Of a DNA stretch of 64,000 nucleotides, positions 43,831 through 49,960 are shown piece by piece. The first letter of the stretch is position 1. Each line of letters opens with the position of its first letter. Position numbers and translations under genes: made by a program. Location: positions 1,674,001 through 1,738,000 of the forward strand of contig NZ_CP023276.1 of assembly GCF_003065365.1 (NCBI RefSeq), given 5' to 3'. The DNA comes from Polynucleobacter difficilis. GTDB lineage: Bacteria > Pseudomonadota > Gammaproteobacteria > Burkholderiales > Burkholderiaceae. Below the pieces are notes generated by a model. It was not told the DNA's origin. It made no database searches and was given only the letters and a program-made list of their open reading frames with translations.

Positions 43831-44142
43831 ATGACCTTCATTTTTCGATTCGTACTGCTTGCATTTCTCATCACCCAACCCCATTTGGCTTATGCAGATA
43901 GCGATCAAGATCGCGCCCGTAAAGCAGTGGAGCAAGGGGAAGTGATGCCTCTGCAACATATTCTTCAAAAAATGGCTAAAGACTACCCAGGTCAAGTCCT
44001 TGAGGTTGAGCTGGAGCGCAAGAAAAACACTTGGGTTTATGAAATCAAGCAACTTTCCGCCAGCGGCGTTCTCACCAAGCTTGAGGTGGATGCCAAGACC
44101 GGCGTCGTCATTAAGCAAAAATCAAAAAATAGCAGTCAGTAA
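43831..44142 (+). CDS. Periplasmic PepSY-domain protein
   Basis: 103-residue secreted protein. The signal peptide (FIFRFVLLAFLITQPHLAYA) is followed by a single PepSY domain, residues about 25-98, with MPLQHILQKMAKDYPGQVLEVELE and LTKLEVDAKTGVVI. GAGGA lies directly before the ATG. Single PepSY proteins are often found beside two-component systems and are thought to tune proteases or sensors. Here it starts a PepSY-regulator-kinase operon divergent from the cytochrome genes, so it may act on the kinase (inference). Confidence 0.88.
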   Translation: MTFIFRFVLLAFLITQPHLAYADSDQDRARKAVEQGEVMPLQHILQKMAKDYPGQVLEVELERKKNTWVYEIKQLSASGVLTKLEVDAKTGVVIKQKSKNSSQ

Positions 44143-44147
44143 TTCGA

Positions 44148-44810
44148 ATGCGCATATTAATCGTCGAAGATGAGCCTACCCTCTGCGCACAATTGCGTAT
44201 GGCTTTAGAGGAGCAAGGCTATGCGGTGGATATCGCCAACAACGGCGAGGACGGCCTCCATATGGGCAAAGAGGAAGCCTTTGATGTTGCCATCTTAGAC
44301 CTAGGCCTTCCTAAACTTGACGGAATATCCGTTTTAAAGGGCTGGCGTCTTGCCAGAAAAAAACTACCCGTTATTATTCTGACCGCACGGGACAACTGGA
44401 GTGAAAAGGTATCTGGTATCGATGCGGGCGCAGATGATTACCTGACTAAACCATTTCACATGGAAGAGCTCTTAGCCCGCATACGGAGTGTGATTCGGCG
44501 AACGGCGGGGCACTCATCCCCTGTCCTGTCGATTAAAGGGCTCCTTTTAGATACCCGTAGTAGTAAGGTGTCTTTGGATGGCAATCCGATTCCCTTAACT
44601 GCCCATGAATTTAAGTTGCTTGAATACCTAATGCATCATCCGAACGAAGTGATTGATCGTGCAACGCTAGGTGAGCATATTTATGCATACAACGAGGATC
44701 CTGATTCCAACACCATTGAGGTTTTCATTGCCCGCCTGCGCAAGAAAATACCCGAGGGCCTGATTGAAACCATTAGAGGCTTAGGTTATCGCCTAAATGA
44801 TGATCTTTAA
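44148..44810 (+). CDS. OmpR-family response regulator
   Basis: 220-residue DNA-binding regulator of the QseB/PmrA branch. The receiver domain has acidic residues VEDE at the start, phosphoacceptor Asp51 (AILDLGLPKLDG), the conserved Thr in ILTARDNW and Lys in YLTKPF. The C-terminal winged helix contains LTAHEFKLLEYLMHHPNEVI and ends with ETIRGLGYRL. It follows the PepSY gene by 5 bases and overlaps the kinase gene. Likely target: the divergent cytochrome promoter (inference). Confidence 0.94.
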   Translation: MRILIVEDEPTLCAQLRMALEEQGYAVDIANNGEDGLHMGKEEAFDVAILDLGLPKLDGISVLKGWRLARKKLPVIILTARDNWSEKVSGIDAGADDYLTKPFHMEELLARIRSVIRRTAGHSSPVLSIKGLLLDTRSSKVSLDGNPIPLTAHEFKLLEYLMHHPNEVIDRATLGEHIYAYNEDPDSNTIEVFIARLRKKIPEGLIETIRGLGYRLNDDL

Positions 44811-46146
44811 TTCGATTCGCTTTCGGATTGCAATTGCCTCCTTAGTAGGCATTGCAATCGCCCTAGCATTCGCTAGCTCTCTCATTGGCACACTTTTTGA
44901 AGAGCATGCTACTCGGCAATTTCAATCTGCACTGCAATCCCGCTTTCTCCAGGTTGCCAGTCTTGCTGGGCAAGACCCCAAGACCGGCGAACTTATTTTT
45001 AAGGCTCCAGCAAATGAGCCTCGCTGGTCCAGCCCCCTTTCGGGACTGTATTGGCAGGCCAATTTACCCGATGGAAAAATCATTCGGTCTCGTTCGCTAT
45101 GGGATACAACACTGCAAGTTCATTCGCCCGATAAAGCCTCTTTTTATGGCATCAATACCAGTAAAGGCCAACATCTAATGGCCCGATCACAAGCAATTGA
45201 ACTAGATGGCCTCATTCCAATCCCTTTTTTACTCACCGTTGCGGAAGATACAGCAGCGCTAGATCAATCAATACGCCAATTTCAATCGCAAATACAGTGG
45301 TATCTCACGATCTTGGCTGCTGCGTTACTAAGTATTGTGGTATTGCAAATTACGATTGGGCTATCGCCGCTAAGTAAACTAAAAAAAGCCATGCTTCGTT
45401 TACGCACTGGGGATACTACCTGCATCGAAGGGCAATATCCTAACGAATTTAGTCCGCTGGTAGATGACTTTAATTCAGTCTTGGAACAAAACAAGCAGTT
45501 GGTTAGCAAAGCACAAATTCAGGCGGGCAACCTCGCACACGCAATCAAAACTCCTCTAGCGGTCATTACCAATGCCATCGCGAGCAAAACAATTCATGAT
45601 GCCGATTTTCGTCAGCTCGTTCTTGAGCAAACTAGACTTGCTAAAGAACAGGTTGACTGGAGCCTTGCACGGGCAAAAACCATCACGCGCAGCCGTAATA
45701 TCACGCTAAAAACTCCGGTTGTTGGAGCAATTCAATCGATTGTGCGGGTGATGGAAAAGATCTATGCAGATAAATCGTTGACGATGACTATTGATGCATC
45801 TGAGTCCGCCGTTCAATTTAACGGGGATGAGCGTGATTTACATGAAATCCTAGGTAATGTGATTGATAACGCCTGCAAATGGGCAAGTACACAGGTGTTA
45901 ATTTCGATCTCCAAAGAAAAGGGCTGGGTCACGATCGCTATTGAGGATGACGGCCCGGGGATCACTCCTGATGACTATGCCAATGTTGTTCGTCGTGGCG
46001 TGCGGCTCGATGAATTTACTCCTGGTACTGGGCTTGGTTTAGCGATCGTCGATGAGCTCATCGCTATCTACGGAGGAAAAATGCAGATGAATCAATCACA
46101 TCTAGGCGGTCTCGAAGTCGCATTACAGTTACCACGATCTGATTAA
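44797..46146 (+). CDS. Sensor histidine kinase (PhoQ/QseC-type)
   Basis: 449-residue membrane kinase. A first helix (residues about 10-30) and a second (about 165-187, LTILAAALLSIVVLQITIGL) enclose a periplasmic sensor of about 130 residues. A HAMP-like linker follows, then the HisKA box with His248 in NLAHAIKTPLAVI. The HATPase has N box GNVIDNACKWAS, G1 IEDDGPGI and G2 GTGLGLAIV. It overlaps the regulator gene by 14 bases. The signal is unknown; proximity to haem proteins and PepSY hints at a redox or envelope cue. Confidence 0.93.
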   Translation: MMIFNSIRFRIAIASLVGIAIALAFASSLIGTLFEEHATRQFQSALQSRFLQVASLAGQDPKTGELIFKAPANEPRWSSPLSGLYWQANLPDGKIIRSRSLWDTTLQVHSPDKASFYGINTSKGQHLMARSQAIELDGLIPIPFLLTVAEDTAALDQSIRQFQSQIQWYLTILAAALLSIVVLQITIGLSPLSKLKKAMLRLRTGDTTCIEGQYPNEFSPLVDDFNSVLEQNKQLVSKAQIQAGNLAHAIKTPLAVITNAIASKTIHDADFRQLVLEQTRLAKEQVDWSLARAKTITRSRNITLKTPVVGAIQSIVRVMEKIYADKSLTMTIDASESAVQFNGDERDLHEILGNVIDNACKWASTQVLISISKEKGWVTIAIEDDGPGITPDDYANVVRRGVRLDEFTPGTGLGLAIVDELIAIYGGKMQMNQSHLGGLEVALQLPRSD

Positions 46147-46172
46147 TTCGTTTGTAGCAATAACCACCAAAG

Positions 46173-46200
46173 AAAAAGGGCAGCTAGGCTGCCCTTTTTT
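46173..46200. terminator. Bidirectional terminator between the kinase gene and groL
   Basis: GC-rich stem GGGCAGC / GCTGCCC (46178-46184 and 46188-46194) with a TAG loop, flanked by AAAAA on the left and TTTTTT on the right. It therefore works in both directions for the two convergent genes. Confidence 0.88.
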
Positions 46201-46220
46201 GTTCTAGCGAGGCTAGATCA

Positions 46221-47873
46221 TTACATCATACCGCCCATACCACCCATGCCGCCGCCCATACCACTCATATCGGGCATGCCGCCTGCGCTGTCTTCTTTTG
46301 CAGACTCGCAGATTGCGCAGTCGGTTGTGAGGAGCAATGCTGCAACCGAAGCTGCATTCACTAATGCAGTTTTAGTTACCTTGGTAGGATCGATAACACC
46401 CTGAGCTACCAAATCGCCGTACTCGCTAGTGGCTGCGTTATAGCCGTTATTGCCCTTGCTAGCCATTACCGCATTCACAACCACACTGGCTTCGTCGCCT
46501 GCGTTGGAAACGATGATACGCAATGGCTCTTCCATGGCACGCAGAACAATGCTGATACCAGCATCTTGATCTGGGTTATCGCCTTTGAGGCCCATGATGC
46601 CTTGCTTAGCACGAATGAGTGCTACGCCGCCGCCAGGAACAATGCCTTCTTCCACTGCTGCACGAGTTGCGTGCAGAGCGTCATCAACACGTGCTTTTTT
46701 CTCCTTCATTTCGACTTCAGTCGCAGCGCCAACACGAATCACCGCAACACCGCCTGCCAACTTGGCAACGCGCTCTTGCAATTTTTCACGATCGTAGTCG
46801 CTGGTTGCCTCGTCGATTTGAACGCGAATGTTCTTCACGCGGGCTTCAATGGCTTTGGCATCGCCAGCACCGTCGATGATGATGGTGTTTTCTTTACCAA
46901 TCTCAACGCGCTTGGCTTGACCCAAATGCTCGAGGGTTGTTTTCTCAAGGGTTAAGCCAATTTCTTCGGCAATCACTTGACCGCCAGTCAAAATGGCGAT
47001 GTCTTCGAGCATGGCTTTACGGCGATCACCGAAACCAGGGGCCTTCACAGCACAGGTCTTAATAATGCCGCGGATGTTGTTCACAACCAAAGTAGCCAAG
47101 GCTTCGCCTTCGACGTCTTCCGCTACGATCATCAATGGACGACCCGATTTGGCAACTTGCTCAAGTACTGGCAAGAGATCACGAATGTTGCTGATCTTCT
47201 TATCAAACAAGAGGATGTATGGGCTTTCCAATACAGCAACTTGCTTCTCTGGCTGATTGATGAAGTAAGGCGAGAGGTAACCGCGATCAAACTGCATACC
47301 TTCAACTACTTCGAGTTCGTCTTCGAGTGACTTGCCATCTTCAACGGTAATCACGCCTTCTTTACCCACTTTTTCCATCGCCTCAGCAATGCGCTGACCA
47401 ATGCTCACATCGCTGTTTGCAGAGATCGAACCAACTTGGGCGATTTCTTTGGTAGTGGTGCATGGCTTGCTGATTTTTTTGAGCTCTTCTAAGGCTGCCG
47501 TTACTGCCTTATCAATACCGCGCTTCAAATCCATTGGATTGTGGCCAGCAACAACATACTTCATACCTTCGCGCACGATGGATTGTGCGAGTACGGTTGC
47601 AGTGGTTGTGCCATCACCAGCGATATCAGCGGTTTTGGAAGCAACTTCCTTCACCATCTGCGCGCCCATGTTTTGGAGCTTGTCTTTGAGTTCGATTTCT
47701 TTTGCTACGCTCACACCGTCTTTGGTGATGGTAGGTCCGCCGAACGAACGCTCCATAACGACATTACGGCCTTTTGGTCCGAGGGTAACTTTTACTGCGT
47801 TGGCGAGGATGTTGACACCCTCCACCATCTTGGTACGGGCGTTATCGCCAAATACAACGTCTTTTGCTGCCAT
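46221..47873 (-). CDS. groL: Chaperonin GroEL
   Basis: 550-residue Hsp60 subunit of the tetradecameric folding chamber. ATP-site motifs LGPKGRNVV and AGDGTTTATVLAQ are present, as is the signature AAVEEGIVPGGGVALIRA. The C-terminus ends in the characteristic Gly-Gly-Met repeats. Start ATG at 47873, 27 bases after groES. Coexpressed with groES from the promoter at 48326-48356 and repressed through CIRCE by HrcA, whose own activity depends on GroEL, closing a feedback loop. Confidence 0.98.
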   Translation of the reverse strand: MAAKDVVFGDNARTKMVEGVNILANAVKVTLGPKGRNVVMERSFGGPTITKDGVSVAKEIELKDKLQNMGAQMVKEVASKTADIAGDGTTTATVLAQSIVREGMKYVVAGHNPMDLKRGIDKAVTAALEELKKISKPCTTTKEIAQVGSISANSDVSIGQRIAEAMEKVGKEGVITVEDGKSLEDELEVVEGMQFDRGYLSPYFINQPEKQVAVLESPYILLFDKKISNIRDLLPVLEQVAKSGRPLMIVAEDVEGEALATLVVNNIRGIIKTCAVKAPGFGDRRKAMLEDIAILTGGQVIAEEIGLTLEKTTLEHLGQAKRVEIGKENTIIIDGAGDAKAIEARVKNIRVQIDEATSDYDREKLQERVAKLAGGVAVIRVGAATEVEMKEKKARVDDALHATRAAVEEGIVPGGGVALIRAKQGIMGLKGDNPDQDAGISIVLRAMEEPLRIIVSNAGDEASVVVNAVMASKGNNGYNAATSEYGDLVAQGVIDPTKVTKTALVNAASVAALLLTTDCAICESAKEDSAGGMPDMSGMGGGMGGMGGMM

Positions 47874-47900
47874 GATTGAATTCCTCTCTTATGTTCTCAA

Positions 47901-48191
47901 TTACTTCTGAACAACGGCCATGATGTCTTCTTCGCGCATAACGAGAAGTTCATCTGCACCCACTTTGACGGTTTGTCCGGCATATTTACCAAACAACACA
48001 CGGTCGCCTACCTTGACATCAGGGGCATTTAATTTGCCGCTGTCATCGCGCTTGCCTGGACCTACGGCTAATACTTCGCCCTGATCTGGCTTCTCGGCTG
48101 CTGCATCGGGAATAACGATTCCTGAGGCAGTCTTGGTTTCTTGATCCATACGCTTGATGATCACACGATCATGTAAAGGACGTAGATTCAT
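47901..48191 (-). CDS. groES: Co-chaperonin GroES
   Basis: 96-residue heptameric lid of GroEL. The start MNLRPLHDRVIIKRM, the mobile loop around ETKTASGIVIPDAAAEKPDQG and the end VMREEDIMAVVQK are canonical. ATG at 48191 with an AGGAGAAGG Shine-Dalgarno region directly upstream. It heads the groES-groL operon, with a leader of about 128 bases that contains the CIRCE and a long inverted repeat. Confidence 0.98.
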   Translation of the reverse strand: MNLRPLHDRVIIKRMDQETKTASGIVIPDAAAEKPDQGEVLAVGPGKRDDSGKLNAPDVKVGDRVLFGKYAGQTVKVGADELLVMREEDIMAVVQK

Positions 48192-48269
48192 TCCTTCTCC
48201 TAAGTTAGTGAGTATTAACTACATAAAAATCGATATAAATCGTCGGGTTATAATCTCTACACCTCAAGT

Positions 48270-48302
48270 TAAAACGATTTTGACTTAGTCAAGGTCGTTT
48301 TA
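48270..48302. repeat. 33-base inverted repeat in the groES leader
   Basis: Arms TAAAACGA / TCGTTTTA (48270-48277 and 48295-48302) enclose an inner inverted repeat TTGAC-TTA-GTCAA. Two positions do not match as DNA but would form G-U pairs in plus-strand RNA. It abuts the CIRCE at 48300 and lies inside the groES 5' leader. Function unknown: a second operator or an mRNA hairpin are both possible. Confidence 0.6.
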
Positions 48303-48326
48303 GCACTCGATTGCAGTGAGTGCTGA
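48300..48326. promoter_or_regulatory. CIRCE operator (HrcA-binding site) of groESL
   Basis: TTAGCACTC, 9 bases, then GAGTGCTGA: 17 of 18 arm positions match the consensus TTAGCACTC-N9-GAGTGCTAA. It overlaps the downstream edge of the groES -10 box and the predicted start site, so HrcA bound here would block transcription. No other CIRCE was seen in the window. Confidence 0.93.
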
Positions 48327-48356
48327 TTATATAGGTCTATTCCTCCTCATTTCAAG
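48326..48356 (-). promoter_or_regulatory. Overlapping sigma-70 and sigma-32 promoter of groES
   Basis: On the minus strand TTGAAA (48350-48355) and TATAAT (48326-48331) are 18 bases apart, a good sigma-70 promoter. The same -35 read as CTTGAAA (48350-48356) sits 13 bases from ACCTATAT (48329-48336), a weaker sigma-32 -10. The 13-base spacer equals that of the grpE and dnaK promoters. The -10 touches the CIRCE. Confidence 0.8.
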
Positions 48357-48396
48357 GGGGCGGCCCAATAAATCCCTGTTGTAGGTCTATTCCTAC
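48332..48396. repeat. 13-base direct repeat upstream of the Bvg-like operon
   Basis: TAGGTCTATTCCT occurs at 48332-48344 and again at 48382-48394, exactly 50 bases apart (about five helical turns). The second copy extends to GTAGG-TCTATT-CCTAC (48381-48396), a perfect 5-base inverted repeat. The first copy lies within the groES promoter spacer. The half-site ATTCCTA resembles the TTTCCTA heptads bound by BvgA. Confidence 0.55.
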
Positions 48397-48473
48397 ACAC
48401 AAATCAGATCTGCCTGCTTACTTCCCGGACCTGTCCTGCCTAGACTGGTCAGTCATCGACTGGAGAACACCAT

Positions 48474-49340
48474 ATGAGTCCCAAATCTCGGCTGTATACG
48501 CTTGTTCATGCATGGAAGAACAAGCCTTTTCATGAGCTGCGGGATGCCCAAGGCACTCATGTACCCAATCTAGCCCACGAAACCCAGGATGGCGGTAGTA
48601 ATGCCAACTGGTCTAAACGCCAAACCGTTAGCTACGAACCCATATTTAACGGTGCGGGCAACGCCATGTCCGCCGCCTTGTTCAGGCCACTCTTAGGCGC
48701 TAGCGACTCCCAGGTATTACGCTTTTCCATGGAAGGACTGGATGCGGCCAGTTATTGGCATTGCTGTAACAGACCCATTCAGATTCTCTTGCCTTTATCA
48801 CCTAGCGTGCTCGCCAATTCAAATCGCATTGATGCCTTGTGCGACCTGATTTTAAATTCCAGATTACCGGTTGGCCTCGTTCACATTGGCGTTACTGCAA
48901 TGCCAACCGAAGCCCTGCGACTCAATTGCAAAGAGGGCCTATTACGCCTGCGTCGCATCGGTGTACTGCTGCACCTAATGAACGCCAACCCGCAGTCAAT
49001 CCAGCCACAGTGGCTGGAAGAAATTAAATTCGACGGCATCCATTTTTCAATTCAGGAGCTGCGTAGCGATGATATTGCGCTAGCGAACCAACAAGCCCAA
49101 TTACTCGATGCCCTCGCGATGGCAAGAGAATTGGGTGCAATGCTGTATGCCAATGGCGTTACCTTAATTAAAGACCTCGAAAACGCCAGGCTCTTGCCGG
49201 TGGATTTTTGCTACGGCGGACTCATGATGTCGCCCGTAAGTAGGCACCAAATTCTTCATATCAGCGACAGTCGAATTGCGAAAGCCATTTTTGCAGTGAA
49301 ACCCCATGGAAGTACAAACCAGAACGGAGATAGGCAATGA
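48474..49340 (+). CDS. Degenerate EAL-domain protein (BvgR-like)
   Basis: 288-residue cytoplasmic protein with no signal peptide. From residue about 54 it follows the EAL-domain pattern: YEPIFNGAGNAMSAALFRPL, then LLRLRRIGVLLHL, EEIKFDGIHFS, LYANGVTLIKDLENA and YGGLMMSP. Catalytic and metal residues of active c-di-GMP phosphodiesterases are gone: the EAL glutamate position is Ala, DDFG is absent, and the glutamate of AEGVE is Asn. It is therefore probably inactive and perhaps a binding or interaction protein. The stop overlaps the next gene as ATGA. Size and neighbours recall Bordetella BvgR. GGAG lies 8 bases before the ATG. Confidence 0.78.
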   Translation: MSPKSRLYTLVHAWKNKPFHELRDAQGTHVPNLAHETQDGGSNANWSKRQTVSYEPIFNGAGNAMSAALFRPLLGASDSQVLRFSMEGLDAASYWHCCNRPIQILLPLSPSVLANSNRIDALCDLILNSRLPVGLVHIGVTAMPTEALRLNCKEGLLRLRRIGVLLHLMNANPQSIQPQWLEEIKFDGIHFSIQELRSDDIALANQQAQLLDALAMARELGAMLYANGVTLIKDLENARLLPVDFCYGGLMMSPVSRHQILHISDSRIAKAIFAVKPHGSTNQNGDRQ

Positions 49341-49960
49341 AGAAAAGTGTCATGTTGGTAGACGATCATCCCGCCATGCTGATGGCCCTCAAAAGTATGC
49401 TGCAGGACCAATTGCTGTTTGAAGTGGTAGGCCAGTGCCGCAATGGCGAGGAATGCTTACAAAGTTTGAAGCAAATGAATCCCGATATTGTGATTCTCGA
49501 TCTCGATATGCCCAAAACGGATGGCTTTGATGTCATTCGCCGCATTAGTTTGACCTACCCCGATATCCGCTTGCTTGTTTTATCAAGCCTAGATGAGCAC
49601 GTGTATGGAGGGCGCGTTCGCTCCTTAGGCGCACATGGTTTTATCAATAAAACGGCTGGGGCGGATGTCATTTTGGCAGCCTGCGTGGCGATCTCCCAAG
49701 GCTATGCTTGCTTTTCACACACACGCAATGGCCATAGCTCGCTTAGCGACCAAGAGAAACTGGCCCTGATCTCTGATCGCGAATTGCAAGTCATGAAATA
49801 TTTAGGCAAAGGTAATAGCAATCAACACATTTCAGACCTATTGCACATCAGCAATAAGACCGTAGCAACCTATAAAACCCGCATCTTTGAAAAGCTGGGT
49901 ATCAGCAATATTGCAGACCTCATTATGTTTTGCCGTAACAACCACATCATTGAGGGATGA
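49337..49960 (+). CDS. NarL/FixJ-family response regulator (BvgA/EvgA-like)
   Basis: 207-residue regulator. The receiver domain has MLVDDHPAML with paired acidic residues, phosphoacceptor Asp55 in VILDLDMPKTDG, and the switch Ser/Lys region LVLSSLDE and INKTAG. The C-terminal LuxR-type HTH reads SDRELQVMKYLGKGNSNQHISDLL then SNKTVATYKTRIFEKL. The layout, and its ATGA overlaps with an EAL protein before and a hybrid kinase after, match BvgA-type partners of phosphorelays. Predicted to be phosphorylated by the HPt domain of the next gene product. Confidence 0.93.
   Translation: MKKSVMLVDDHPAMLMALKSMLQDQLLFEVVGQCRNGEECLQSLKQMNPDIVILDLDMPKTDGFDVIRRISLTYPDIRLLVLSSLDEHVYGGRVRSLGAHGFINKTAGADVILAACVAISQGYACFSHTRNGHSSLSDQEKLALISDRELQVMKYLGKGNSNQHISDLLHISNKTVATYKTRIFEKLGISNIADLIMFCRNNHIIEG

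Noticed and set aside
46221..46280. Short tandem repeat at the groL 3' end
   Set aside because: It is the normal coding repeat for the Gly-Gly-Met tail of GroEL.
48280..48308. Possible plus-strand sigma-70 promoter beginning TTGACT for the Bvg-like operon
   Set aside because: No -10 hexamer occurs at a valid distance; the TTGACT is part of the inverted repeat.
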